From Mycolicibacterium hippocampi (GTDB taxonomy: Bacteria; Actinomycetota; Actinomycetes; Mycobacteriales; Mycobacteriaceae): DNA of 64,000 nucleotides. The stretch is taken from NCBI RefSeq assembly GCF_010723735.1, contig NZ_BLLB01000002.1, positions 3,224,001-3,288,000 on the forward strand. The letters are read 5' to 3'. Of the stretch, positions 28,524 through 39,821 are shown piece after piece (position 1 is the stretch's first letter; the number at the start of each line of letters is the position of its first letter). A program made the translations under genes and the position numbers. The notes under the pieces were generated by a model, which was not told the origin of the DNA, did no database searches, and was given only the letters and a program-made list of their open reading frames with translations.

Positions 28524-28964
28524 GTGGGGCAGGCCTTGAAGGCGCTCGCTGTCGCCGGTGTGGCGGGCTGGTTGGTGGCGCTGAGTTGTTTCGACGTCCG
28601 GCAGCGCAGACTTCCCAATGCGCTCACACTGCCCGGCGCGGCGACGATTCTCGTCGCGGCCTCGCTCGCCGGTCACGGTGTGGACGCTGCTGCAGGGGCG
28701 GCGGCGATGTTCGCCGTCTACGCCGCGGTGCATCTGGTGGCGCCACAGGCGATGGGTGCTGGCGACGTGAAGCTCTCGATCGGGCTCGGCGCCCTCACCG
28801 GGTCGTTCGGTGTCGACGTGTGGCTGGTGGCCGCCCTCGGGGCGTCCGTTCTGACCGTTCTGCTGGGGGTGGCCGCGCTGGTCCGCGGTGACCGCTCGCC
28901 GCTGCCGCACGGGCCGTCGATGTGTGTAGCTGCGGGGGCGGCGGTGACCCTCGCCCTGCTGTAG
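28524..28964 (+). CDS. A24 (type IV prepilin) peptidase-like membrane aspartic protease
   Basis: 146 residues, about five hydrophobic helices. Both catalytic aspartates are present: D24 in SCFDVRQRRLPN and D81 in the GxGD motif (MGAGDVKLS). The N-methyltransferase domain of large PilD enzymes is lacking, as in TadV/FlaK-type short forms. Homologous to Rv2551c. No pilin or Tad gene is nearby, so its substrate is not evident. Start codon GTG 28524. It sits inside the shikimate cluster without an obvious functional link. Confidence 0.9.
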   Translation: MGQALKALAVAGVAGWLVALSCFDVRQRRLPNALTLPGAATILVAASLAGHGVDAAAGAAAMFAVYAAVHLVAPQAMGAGDVKLSIGLGALTGSFGVDVWLVAALGASVLTVLLGVAALVRGDRSPLPHGPSMCVAAGAAVTLALL

Positions 28965-29013
28965 CCCTCGCGCAGTTTCGGGACGGTGACGCCGCCGTGC
29001 GAAAATGGGACGC

Positions 29014-30224
29014 GTGTTGCGATGGACTACAGCAGGCGAATCCCACGGCCGCGCGTTGGTGGCCATGGTCGAGGGCATGGTCGCCGGCGTTTCGGTGACC
29101 TCGCAGGACATTGCCGCACAGTTGGCGCGGCGCCGGCTGGGCTACGGTCGCGGCGCGCGGATGAAGTTCGAGCAGGACCAGATCACCCTGCTCGCCGGGC
29201 TGCGTCACGGCCTCACCCTCGGCGGGCCGATCGCCATCGAGATCGGCAACACCGAATGGCCGAAGTGGGAGACGGTGATGGCGCCCGATCCCGTCGACCC
29301 CGCCGTGCTGGCCGACAGCGCCGCCCGCAACGCGCCGTTGACCAGGCCACGCCCCGGACACGCCGACTACGCGGGCATGCTCAAGTACGGCTTCGACGAC
29401 GCCCGTCCGGTGCTGGAACGTGCCAGCGCCCGCGAGACCGCCGCCCGGGTGGCTGCGGGTACCGTCGCCCGCGCGTTCCTCAAGCAGGCCCTCGGCGTCG
29501 AGGTGCTCTCACACGTCATCTCCATCGGTGCGTCCCAGCCCTACGACGGTGCGCCGCCGCAGGCAGCCGACCTGGCTGCGATCGACGACAGCCCGGTGCG
29601 CGCGTTCGACGAAACCAGCGAGGCATCGATGATCGCCGAGATCGAGGCCGCGAAAAAAGACGGCGACACCCTCGGCGGCGTGGTCGAGGTGGTGGTCCAC
29701 GGCTTGCCCGTCGGACTGGGTTCGTTCACCAGCGGCGACAACCGCCTCGACAGTCAGTTGGCAGGCGCGGTCATGGGCATCCAGGCGATCAAGGGCGTCG
29801 AGATCGGCGACGGCTTCGAGACCGCGCGTCGGCGCGGCAGCGTCGCCCACGACGAGATGTACCCCGGCGCGGACGGCGTGATGCGGTCGACCAACCGCGC
29901 CGGCGGCCTCGAGGGCGGCATGACCAACGGCCAGCCCGTGCGGGTGCGTGCGGCGATGAAGCCGATCTCCACCGTGCCCCGCGCGCTGGCCACCGTCGAC
30001 ATGGCGACCGGCGACGAAGCGGTCGCCATCCACCAGCGCTCGGACGTGTGTGCGGTACCGGCGGCCGGCGTCGTCGTCGAGACGATGGTCGCCCTGGTGC
30101 TGGCTCGCGCCGCGCTGGAGAAGTTCGGCGGTGACTCGCTGGCGGAGACGCGCGCCAACATCGAGACCTACCTGCGGGCGTTGGCCGATCGCGAACCGAC
30201 AGTGGCCGTGCGGGCATCGGGCTG

Positions 30225-30225
<1 letters not shown>
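29014..30225 (+). CDS. aroC: Chorismate synthase
   Basis: Converts EPSP to chorismate using reduced FMN. Start GTG 29014 gives [15 protein letters not shown], matching the family N-terminus; ATG 29005 would add three residues. Signatures are [15 protein letters not shown], the [16 protein letters not shown]-binding stretch and the [13 protein letters not shown] signature. 403 residues. The stop TGA overlaps the aroK ATG (TGATG), so expression is coupled. Confidence 0.97.
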
Positions 30226-32586
<2,361 letters not shown>

Positions 32587-32619
32587 GAGGCATCACCTTA
32601 GCGAGTAGCGTCACCGCCT

Positions 32620-33717
32620 GTGACTATTTCTCAGCGCCGCGACCGGTTGCGTCAGCGTCTGGCGGCTGCGGAACTGGACGCCCTTCTGGTGTCGAACCTG
32701 GTCAACGTCCGATATCTGTCGGGATTCACCGGTTCGAACGCCGCCCTGCTGATCCTCGCCGAGGACGAAACGCCGGTACTGGCCACCGATGGGCGCTACC
32801 GCACCCAGGCTGCTCAGCAGGCACCCGATGCCGAAGTGGTCATCGAGCGGGCGTGTGGTCCGCATCTGGTCGGCCGGGCGGCCGAGTCGGGCACGGTGCG
32901 CACGGTGGGCTTCGAAAGCCACGTGGTGACCGTCGACGGGTTCACAGCACTGACCCGCGCGGCCGGCGAGCGCTGTGAGCTGGTCAGCGCCGCGGGGATG
33001 GTGGAGAGTCTGCGCGAAGTCAAGGACGCCGGCGAGATCGCGTTGCTCCGGTTGGCGTGCGAGGCGGCGGACGCGGCGCTGAAGGACCTGGTGGAGCAGG
33101 GTGGCCTGCGTCCGGGACGCACCGAGAAGGATGTCCGGCGCGATCTGGAGGCGTTGATGCTCGACCACGGCGCCGACGGCGCGTCGTTCGAGACGATCGT
33201 CGCGACCGGGCCGAACTCGGCGATCCCGCATCACCGCCCGACCGACGCCGTGCTGGCAGCCGGCGACTTCGTCAAGATCGACTTCGGCGCGCTGGTGTGC
33301 GGTTACCACTCGGACATGACGCGTACGTTCGTGCTTTCTCCCATCGCCCAGTGGCAACACGACATCTACGACCTGGTCCTCGCCGCGCAGCGGGCCGGGC
33401 GGGAGGCGCTGGCCCCCGGGGTTGCGCTCAGCGCCGTCGACGCGGCATCACGGTCGGTCATCAGTGATGCCGGGTACGCCGAGAACTTCGGGCACGGCCT
33501 CGGCCACGGAGTCGGGCTGCAGATCCACGAAGCGCCGGGAATCAACGCCTCGGCCGCCGGTACACTGCTTGCTGGCTCCGCCGTGACCGTGGAGCCAGGT
33601 GTCTATCTGCCCGACCGTGGCGGTGTCCGAATCGAGGACACGTTGGTCGTGGGCAGTGACTCCCATAAGACCCCCGCCTTGCTGACCCGGTTCCCCAAGG
33701 AACTGGCGATCCTCTGA
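32620..33717 (+). CDS. pepQ: Xaa-Pro aminopeptidase/dipeptidase (M24B)
   Basis: 365 residues. An N-terminal creatinase-like domain (about 1-125) precedes a pita-bread M24 domain with metal ligands in KIDFGALVCGYHSDMTRTF (two Asp), GHGLGHGVGLQIHEAPG (His), TVEPGVYLP (Glu) and GGVRIEDTL (Glu). Cytosolic cleavage next to proline. Placed directly before efp, as in many actinobacteria, 21 nt apart, so probably co-transcribed; proline peptide turnover and EF-P both deal with proline-rich sequence. Confidence 0.93.
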   Translation: MTISQRRDRLRQRLAAAELDALLVSNLVNVRYLSGFTGSNAALLILAEDETPVLATDGRYRTQAAQQAPDAEVVIERACGPHLVGRAAESGTVRTVGFESHVVTVDGFTALTRAAGERCELVSAAGMVESLREVKDAGEIALLRLACEAADAALKDLVEQGGLRPGRTEKDVRRDLEALMLDHGADGASFETIVATGPNSAIPHHRPTDAVLAAGDFVKIDFGALVCGYHSDMTRTFVLSPIAQWQHDIYDLVLAAQRAGREALAPGVALSAVDAASRSVISDAGYAENFGHGLGHGVGLQIHEAPGINASAAGTLLAGSAVTVEPGVYLPDRGGVRIEDTLVVGSDSHKTPALLTRFPKELAIL

Positions 33718-33738
33718 TAGCTAGGAGAACAACCCACC

Positions 33739-34302
33739 GTGGCATCGACCGCAGACTTCAAGAACGGGCTCGTCCTGCAGATCGACGGCCAGCTCTGGCA
33801 GATCGTCGAGTTCCAGCACGTGAAGCCGGGCAAGGGCCCGGCCTTCGTGCGGACCAAGCTGAAGAACGTGATCTCGGGCAAGGTCGTCGACAAGACCTAC
33901 AACGCCGGGGTGAAGGTGGAGACGGCCACGGTGGACCGCCGGGACGCGACCTACCTGTACCGCGACGGCTCTGACTTCGTGTTCATGGACAGTGAGGACT
34001 TCGAGCAGCATTCACTGTCCGAGTCGCTCGTCGGCCGGGCCGCCGGGTTCCTGCTGGAGAGCATGCCGGTGCAGATCGCTTTCCACGACGGTGTGGCGCT
34101 GTACCTCGAGCTGCCGGTGACGGTCGAGGTCTCGGTCGCCTCCACCGAGCCGGGCCTGCAGGGCGACCGGTCCAGTGCCGGCACCAAGCCGGCAACTCTG
34201 GAGACCGGCGCCGAAATCCAGGTCCCGCTGTTCGTCAACACCGGTGACAAGCTCAAAGTGGATACGCGGGACGGTAATTATCTGGGAAGGGTCAATGCCT
34301 GA
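33739..34302 (+). CDS. efp: Elongation factor P
   Basis: 187 residues, three OB-like domains. Rescues ribosomes stalled at polyproline. N-terminal [21 protein letters not shown] and the domain I loop [17 protein letters not shown], where the modifiable tip residue sits, are typical. GTG start with AGGAG upstream. The C-terminus overlaps nusB by 8 nt. Confidence 0.98.
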   Translation: MASTADFKNGLVLQIDGQLWQIVEFQHVKPGKGPAFVRTKLKNVISGKVVDKTYNAGVKVETATVDRRDATYLYRDGSDFVFMDSEDFEQHSLSESLVGRAAGFLLESMPVQIAFHDGVALYLELPVTVEVSVASTEPGLQGDRSSAGTKPATLETGAEIQVPLFVNTGDKLKVDTRDGNYLGRVNA

Positions 34303-34786
34303 CCGGAAGGGCGACCGGGGCCGGCACCAGGCCCGTAAACGCGCCGTAGACCTGCTGTTCGAGGCCGAAGCACGTGGGATCACCCCCGCGGAGGTCGCCG
34401 AGTCGCGAAATGCGTTGGCGCTGAGTCAGTCCGACGAAGTTTCGCCGCTCAACCCGTACACGGTGACGGTAGCGCGCGGTGTGACCGAACACATGGCGCA
34501 CGTCGACGACCTAATTTCGGCGCACCTTCAGGGCTGGTCCCTGGAACGACTGCCTGCGGTTGATCGAGCGATTCTGCGCGTCGCGGTGTGGGAGTTGCTG
34601 CACGCCGAGGACGTCCCCGAACCGGTGGCGGTCGACGAGGCCGTCGAGCTGGCCAAGCAACTGTCCACCGATGACTCACCCGGTTTCGTCAACGGCCTGC
34701 TCGGGCAGGTCATGCTGGTGACGCCGCAGATTCGAGCCGCCGCCGCCGCGGTGCAGGGCGGCCGAGAAGGCAGTCTCGGGTCCTGA
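34295..34786 (+). CDS. nusB: Transcription antitermination factor NusB
   Basis: 163 residues, all-helical. Binds boxA of rRNA leaders with NusE. Signatures are [19 protein letters not shown] at the N-terminus and [17 protein letters not shown] and [11 protein letters not shown] near the C-terminus. ATG 34295 overlaps the efp 3' end, giving translational coupling. Longer in-frame starts lie inside efp and are not supported. Confidence 0.96.
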   Translation: MPDRKGDRGRHQARKRAVDLLFEAEARGITPAEVAESRNALALSQSDEVSPLNPYTVTVARGVTEHMAHVDDLISAHLQGWSLERLPAVDRAILRVAVWELLHAEDVPEPVAVDEAVELAKQLSTDDSPGFVNGLLGQVMLVTPQIRAAAAAVQGGREGSLGS

Positions 34787-34789
34787 GAG

Positions 34790-35335
34790 ATGGCGACTCC
34801 GCAGGACTGGGCTCCCTACACCAGCGTCAGCGAGGCGGCGAGGGTGTATCTGCGCGACCCTGACCTGGCGTTGGATCAGTTGCGTTCTGTCGTCGAATCG
34901 GCTGCGATCAGGTCGTTTGTCATGTCGCGCGGGTTCACCGAGAAGGTGTGGGGTGAGGCGCTGTGGCAGGAGGTGCTCGCCACCGACGGACACCGACTGA
35001 TCATGTGGCGTGCTGACGACGACGTGTCCGGTCCGCGCGACGCGGGTGAGCCGCACCGAATCCTGATGGCGTCGGTGCGGTCGATCCTGTTGTCCACACT
35101 GACCGATCAGGTGTTGTCCACCGAATACGAGGTGCTCGGCGACGGCACCCGGCGCCTGTCCGAGGTGAAGCTGCGGATCTACACCCAGTTGGTCACCAGG
35201 ACGCGGCAGAAGTCGGCGACCGATGCCGACATCTATTGTGAGTCTTTCCGTTTCGTGAAGTCGGTCGACAACGGAGGTCTGGCGCAGATGCAGCGACTAC
35301 TCCAATTCGGCAGGGTGCTGTCCCGCTCGATGTAG
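34790..35335 (+). CDS. Conserved mycobacterial hypothetical protein downstream of nusB
   Basis: 181 residues, mixed alpha/beta, no signal peptide, no membrane segment, no recognised catalytic motif. It begins 4 nt after nusB, so it is in the pepQ-efp-nusB transcription unit. Position matches the hypothetical that follows nusB in M. tuberculosis (Rv2532c, from memory). Its stop abuts the stop of the convergent FAD monooxygenase gene. I do not recognise a function. Confidence 0.8.
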   Translation: MATPQDWAPYTSVSEAARVYLRDPDLALDQLRSVVESAAIRSFVMSRGFTEKVWGEALWQEVLATDGHRLIMWRADDDVSGPRDAGEPHRILMASVRSILLSTLTDQVLSTEYEVLGDGTRRLSEVKLRIYTQLVTRTRQKSATDADIYCESFRFVKSVDNGGLAQMQRLLQFGRVLSRSM

Positions 35336-36538
35336 TCAGTACTCCGGCAGTGTGATGGAATCCGCGCTGCCGAACCAAAGCCGGGCGGCGATCGGGCGAA
35401 ACGGCCAACGCTGCATCCATTTCATCACTGCGGCGTTGGCGGCGATGTCCCTCTCGGTCATCGGGGCGAAACGATCCATGGTGTTGGGCAGGTCCTGACA
35501 GGTGTCGACATAAGGCCGCATCACTGTCTGGTACCTGCCGAGTGCTGCGTCAATGCCCTCCCTGTCGAGGTCCTCGGCTGCGCCGAGCTCGCCTGCCAGC
35601 ACGTACGCACCGACGAGCGCTAGGCTGGTGCCCATGCCGGATAGCGGGGATGCGCAGTAGCCGGCGTCACCCACCAGTGCCACCCGCCCTGCAGACCAGG
35701 CAGGCATGTGCACCTGTGCGAACGAGTCGAAGTAGAAGTCGTCGGCTGCTTGCGCCGCCGCCAGCAGCGAGTCGCACTGCCACCCCTTGCCTGCAAACCG
35801 TTCGACCAGGATTGCTCGTTGGGCATCGGTGTCGCGTCGGTCGTAGGTCAACGGCTCCGACTGGAATGCCAGACCTGCCTTGGCGATCCGCGGATCGTGT
35901 GACGGTCGCATGGAAGCGTTGAGGCCGCCGGGAGCTTGGTAGAGCAGGTACCACCCGTCCAGTCCCACGGTGTCAGGTGCAGAGAACCACGCGTTGTAGC
36001 CGCCGATCGGCCTGATGAAATGTTCCTCCGGCCCGAATGCCAACTGCCGCACCCCGGAATGGGGACCGTCGGCACCGACCACCAGATCTGCGACGAGGTG
36101 CGACCCGTCGGACATGGTGACGTTCACCCCGTCAGGGTTCTGCGTGAGGTCGGAAATTCTTGTGCTGAAACGGTAGTCGGCGTGCTTTCTGGTGGCCTGG
36201 AACAGGCCTGACACGAGGTCGCCGCGCAGGATCTCGAGCTTGGATACCAGACCGCGGCCTCCGAACGCCGTCACCGACATCTCGGCACGTCGGCTGCCAT
36301 CCGATCGCACCCACGCGGCGCCACGTTGGTCCAGTGCATGGGACTGCATGACGCCCATCAGTCCCATCTTCTCGATGACATCCCCGCCTGCCCCACGCAG
36401 GTCCACGGTCTGACCGCCCGGTCGAATTCCCGGTGCGATCTCCGTGACGACGACGCGATAGCCGTTTCGGGTCAGCCAGAAAGCAAGCGACGGTCCGGCT
36501 ATACCGGCGCCGCTGACGAGCACTAGCGGGGCGGCCAT
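35336..36538 (-). CDS. FAD-dependent aromatic-type monooxygenase
   Basis: 400 residues, group A flavoprotein hydroxylase fold. The Rossmann motif GAGIAGPSLAFWL is at residues 10-22, the DG motif in LVVGADGPHSGVR, and the GD motif in GRVALVGDAGYCASPLSGMGTSLAL. It resembles the branch that includes TetX-like and PHBH-like enzymes acting on polycyclic or aromatic substrates. The substrate is unknown. First of three minus-strand accessory genes inserted between the nusB and pyrR core blocks. Confidence 0.92.
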   Translation of the reverse strand: MAAPLVLVSGAGIAGPSLAFWLTRNGYRVVVTEIAPGIRPGGQTVDLRGAGGDVIEKMGLMGVMQSHALDQRGAAWVRSDGSRRAEMSVTAFGGRGLVSKLEILRGDLVSGLFQATRKHADYRFSTRISDLTQNPDGVNVTMSDGSHLVADLVVGADGPHSGVRQLAFGPEEHFIRPIGGYNAWFSAPDTVGLDGWYLLYQAPGGLNASMRPSHDPRIAKAGLAFQSEPLTYDRRDTDAQRAILVERFAGKGWQCDSLLAAAQAADDFYFDSFAQVHMPAWSAGRVALVGDAGYCASPLSGMGTSLALVGAYVLAGELGAAEDLDREGIDAALGRYQTVMRPYVDTCQDLPNTMDRFAPMTERDIAANAAVMKWMQRWPFRPIAARLWFGSADSITLPEY

Positions 36539-36584
36539 ACTCCGAAATTAGTGCGCCGGTCGAACTCCCGTCGGCACTACGTGA

Positions 36585-37856
36585 TTATGCGGCGTCGAAG
36601 GTGACGAGGTCGATGCTGAGTTGGCCTTCGAGGAGGCTGATTCGGCGTCGGAGCGGTGGTCCGGGTAGTGGTGGGGCGGTGGACTGGTAGACCGCTCCGG
36701 TGGGGGTGCGGTATTCGGCGCGGTGCTCCCCATCAGCCTCGGTGGTGGTTACTTGCCAGCCGGGGGCTTCTTTGGCGTAGTTGCAGGCCTCGCAGTCACC
36801 GAGGCCGTTGCGGGCGCTGGTGGGGCCGCCGTCGCGGGCCGGGGTGGCGTGGTCGCAGTGCCGGATCGGGGCATCGCAGTACGGGGTCCGGCATGTCTGA
36901 TCCCGCAACTGCAGGAACCGTGCCAACGCTTTGGGGAAGATCCTGGCCCGCGATTCCATCGCCACCAACTGCCCGGATTTGGGATGCCGGTAGAGCCGGC
37001 GCAGCGTGGCTTTGATCTTGGTGTCGGTGGCGGCGTCGCCGGTCAGCCCGGCCGGGATCGGACCGAACCCCGCCAGCCACGCCGGCTGTTCATCGTCGCC
37101 GGCCAGGGTGGTGTCAGCCATCACCATGTTCAACGCCACCGGCACCGGCTGCGCCGCGGGACGCCCGGTGATGCGTTGGTAGGCGGTGTCGGCCATCACC
37201 TGCCCCCGCGACCGCCCATCGAAGGTGGTGTCGGCTTCGCGCTTCAGGGTCGCGTACATCGCGACGCCTTGTGCTACGGGTAGCAGGAACGTCACGTAGG
37301 TCATGGTGTCCGGGGCCGGGCGGATCCACACGCTGCGGTCGGCGGCGGCTTTGGCCGCCCGCGCCACCACCGCCGCGGCGTCCAGGCGGGCGGCGATCCT
37401 CTTGGCCTCGGCCTCGACCCGGCCATTACCCCAACCGACCAGACGCGCGGCGTCGGCGCACAGTTCGGCGTCCAACACCCGGCGATGCTCAACGCTCAAA
37501 CAGGGGGAGTGTTTGACGATCAGGGTGGCCCGCCATTCCGAGAGGATCCCGGTTTCCAGCGCCGCCAACGTGTGGGGCATCTCGTGCACCAGCGCCTGGG
37601 CGAACCCGAGATGGCGGTTCCCGCACGTCGGGGACTCCCGACGCGCCAACGCCACCTCCGACGCCAGGCCTCTGCGCCGGCGTGCCGGCACCGTAGCGGC
37701 CTGTTCCGCGGCGCGGCGTTTGGCCGCCCACAACGCCGTCACCCGCGCCTGCGCCGCCGCGGCCACACTTTTCAGCTTCTCCAGCTGCTCGACCTGCGCC
37801 CGCAGCTCAGCCTCACCGGCCCCGGATCCACATAGAACACACGTTCGAACACACAC
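36585..37856 (-). CDS. 13E12/DUF222 repeat-family HNH endonuclease-like protein
   Basis: About 423 residues as given. A central DUF222 helical domain (RHLGFAQALVHEMPHTLAALETG ... ILSEWRATLIVK) is followed by a C-terminal HNH nuclease motif (RTPYCDAPIRHCDHATPARDGGPTSARNGLGDCEACNYAKEAPGW) with the expected Cys, His and Asn positions. 13E12 genes are multicopy, mobile-looking elements in mycobacteria. The start is uncertain: codons before about residue 17 overlap an SOS box, and the family-like GTG at 37842 (MCS...) is out of frame and stops after 9 codons, so the 5' end may be chimeric or frameshifted. Confidence 0.78.
   Translation of the reverse strand: MCVRTCVLCGSGAGEAELRAQVEQLEKLKSVAAAAQARVTALWAAKRRAAEQAATVPARRRRGLASEVALARRESPTCGNRHLGFAQALVHEMPHTLAALETGILSEWRATLIVKHSPCLSVEHRRVLDAELCADAARLVGWGNGRVEAEAKRIAARLDAAAVVARAAKAAADRSVWIRPAPDTMTYVTFLLPVAQGVAMYATLKREADTTFDGRSRGQVMADTAYQRITGRPAAQPVPVALNMVMADTTLAGDDEQPAWLAGFGPIPAGLTGDAATDTKIKATLRRLYRHPKSGQLVAMESRARIFPKALARFLQLRDQTCRTPYCDAPIRHCDHATPARDGGPTSARNGLGDCEACNYAKEAPGWQVTTTEADGEHRAEYRTPTGAVYQSTAPPLPGPPLRRRISLLEGQLSIDLVTFDAA
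37833..37848 (-). promoter_or_regulatory. LexA-type SOS box at the start of the 13E12 gene
   Basis: On the minus strand this reads TCGAAC-GTGT-GTTCTA, matching the mycobacterial SOS consensus TCGAAC-N4-GTTCGA at 11 of 12 defined positions. SOS control of 13E12 elements by LexA is established in M. tuberculosis, where start codons can lie inside the box spacer. Confidence 0.7.
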
Positions 37857-37889
37857 CCAAACTAAGCCACCCCACCGACATGGCCAGCG

Positions 37890-39095
37890 CTACAAGTCGA
37901 GTGCCTCGTAGGTCCGTCGGACGAACTTCGGTTGGGCGCTCTGCAGTTTCGCCAGCGAGGTGTTGCCGGCGATCGCGGCGGCGGCATCAACGGTCAGGTT
38001 GGGCAGATTCTGGATGAGATACACCAGGATGACATCCGCTGACGGATCGGCCTGCCACCACGTTCCATAGGCCCCCGGCCAGGAGAAGCTCCCCAACCCG
38101 CCCGGCCCGAACAACTGACGGGACTTCGCAGGATCGGTCACCACCGACAGGTTGAGGCCGAAGCCGCGGCCGATCCAGAACGGCGCGCCCAGGAAATCCT
38201 GGCGCTTCTGCTCATCGGTGAGCCGGTCTGTCCGCATCGACCGCACCGATTCCTCCGACAGGACCCGGACGCCGTCGAATGTGCCACCGGCAAGCAGCAT
38301 CTGGGCGAAGCGCAGGTAGTCGTCCGCGGTGGACCAGAGTCCTGCGCCACCGGTGCAGAACGGCGGATCGACGATGGGTGCAGGCCCCATCACGTCGTGG
38401 CGCAGGGTGTTGTCGCTGTCGAGGCTGTACATCGTGGCGGCCCGGCGGCGCCCGGCGGACCCGACACTGAAACCGGTGTCCGACATCCCCAGCGGCCCCA
38501 GGATCCGTTCGTCGAGCACCTCGCTGAGCGGTTTCCCTTCGATCCGCGACAGTGCGATACCCAGGACGTCGGTGGCGTGGCTGTAGGTGAGCCGCTCGCC
38601 CGGCTGATGGGCGAGGGGAAGCACGGCGAGCTCTGCCAGCCAACGATCCTGATCCTGGCGGGTGGGCAGCTTGCGGTAAGCGTCCGCGAGCGGTCCGAGC
38701 ACCGAGAACATGTACGCCAACCCGCTGCGATGCGTCATCAGGTCCTCGACGGTGATGTGGCGCTGGGCCGGCACGGTGCGGTCCAGCGGACCGCGGGGTT
38801 CCGCCAGCACCCTCATGTTCTCGAGCTCCGGCAGCCACGTCGCCACCCGATCGGTCAGCGCCAACTTGCCCTGCTCGATCAGCGACATCGCCGCGGCCAC
38901 CGTCACGGGCTTGGTCATCGAGGCGATCCGGAAGATGGTGTCGCGCTGCATCGGCAGTCGGGCGTCGACGTCCCGGTAGCCCAGTTCGTTGACCTGCAAC
39001 ACCTCGCCGGCGTGCCAGACCAGCGTGACAGCACCCGCCAGCAGACCCGCGTCGATCGCTTCGACGATGGAGGCGTTGTTGCGGTCGAGGTTCAT
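37890..39095 (-). CDS. Class C beta-lactamase-like serine hydrolase (esterase/peptidase type)
   Basis: 401 residues. Penicillin-binding fold: catalytic Ser59-x-x-Lys62 (IASMTKPV), Tyr171 of the YxN-like motif as YSH (RLTYSHATD), and a glycine-rich block [12 protein letters not shown] in place of KTG. There is no signal peptide, so it is probably cytosolic and an esterase or peptidase rather than a drug-destroying beta-lactamase. It lies 33 nt upstream of the 13E12 start region, same strand. The promoter shares the intergenic region with the divergent pyr leader. Confidence 0.9.
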   Translation of the reverse strand: MNLDRNNASIVEAIDAGLLAGAVTLVWHAGEVLQVNELGYRDVDARLPMQRDTIFRIASMTKPVTVAAAMSLIEQGKLALTDRVATWLPELENMRVLAEPRGPLDRTVPAQRHITVEDLMTHRSGLAYMFSVLGPLADAYRKLPTRQDQDRWLAELAVLPLAHQPGERLTYSHATDVLGIALSRIEGKPLSEVLDERILGPLGMSDTGFSVGSAGRRRAATMYSLDSDNTLRHDVMGPAPIVDPPFCTGGAGLWSTADDYLRFAQMLLAGGTFDGVRVLSEESVRSMRTDRLTDEQKRQDFLGAPFWIGRGFGLNLSVVTDPAKSRQLFGPGGLGSFSWPGAYGTWWQADPSADVILVYLIQNLPNLTVDAAAAIAGNTSLAKLQSAQPKFVRRTYEALDL

Positions 39096-39165
39096 CGCGT
39101 CAGATTAAGTCAGCGGCACAGCCTCCGAGGAACGTGGCTCTGTCGCCCACCCTCTCCGCGGGTGC

Positions 39166-39171
39166 TAGGCT
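39166..39171 (+). promoter_or_regulatory. Likely -10 box of the pyr operon
   Basis: TAGGCT (TANNNT type) at 39166-39171 with a weak TGTCGC-like -35 region about 19 bp upstream. Transcription from near 39179 would give a leader of about 58 nt that contains the whole PyrR-type hairpin. Confidence 0.45.
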
Positions 39172-39199
39172 GCCCGCAGTTTTCGACATCCTTTAACGA

Positions 39200-39217
39200 T
39201 CCGTCCCGTGAGGCGGA
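39200..39217 (+). promoter_or_regulatory. PyrR-binding-type RNA hairpin in the pyr leader
   Basis: TCCG (39200-39203) pairs with CGGA (39214-39217) around a loop holding CCCGTGAGG, which resembles the purine-rich loop recognised by PyrR. The Shine-Dalgarno GGAGG (39221-39225) follows by 3 nt, so PyrR binding would hide it. In M. smegmatis PyrR acts by translational repression at such a site; the match here is by pattern. Confidence 0.65.
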
Positions 39218-39236
39218 GAAGGAGGTCCGGCTCCCC

Positions 39237-39821
39237 GTGGGCTCGCCAGATCAGACCGGCTCTACCGACCGGGAGTTGATGTCCGCAGCGGACGTCAGCC
39301 GAACCATCGCCCGCATCGCCCACCAGATCATCGAGAAGACCGCACTCGACGGATCCGACGGCCCCCGCGTCATCCTGCTGGGAATCCCGACCCGCGGCGT
39401 GACGCTGGCCACCCGGCTCGCGCGCAACATCGCCGAGTTCAGCGGAGTCGACGTCGCCCACGGAGCCCTGGACACCACGCTCTACCGCGATGACCTGATG
39501 AGCAAGCCTCCCCGGGCGTTGGCGACCACGTCGATTCCCGAACGCGGCATCGACGGTGCGCTGGTGGTGCTCGTCGACGACGTGCTCTACACGGGCCGGT
39601 CGGTGCGCTCGGCGCTGGACGCCCTGCGCGACCTGGGTCGCCCCAAGGCAGTGCAACTGGCGGTGCTGGTGGACCGCGGCCACCGCGAGCTTCCTATCCG
39701 GGCCGACTACGTCGGAAAGAACGTGCCCACCTCGCGCGCCGAGAATGTCAAAGTCCGCCTCACCGAAGACGACGGGCACGACGGCGTCCGGATTGCACCC
39801 TACGGAGGTCCCGCGCGGTGA
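39237..39821 (+). CDS. pyrR: Pyrimidine operon regulator / uracil phosphoribosyltransferase
   Basis: 194 residues, GTG 39237. PRTase fold with PRPP loop [18 protein letters not shown] and the [17 protein letters not shown] core. RNA-binding repressor that responds to UMP; many members also make UMP from uracil and PRPP. First gene of a seven-gene operon; it probably binds its own leader hairpin just upstream. The stop overlaps the pyrB GTG (GTGA). Confidence 0.96.
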   Translation: MGSPDQTGSTDRELMSAADVSRTIARIAHQIIEKTALDGSDGPRVILLGIPTRGVTLATRLARNIAEFSGVDVAHGALDTTLYRDDLMSKPPRALATTSIPERGIDGALVVLVDDVLYTGRSVRSALDALRDLGRPKAVQLAVLVDRGHRELPIRADYVGKNVPTSRAENVKVRLTEDDGHDGVRIAPYGGPAR

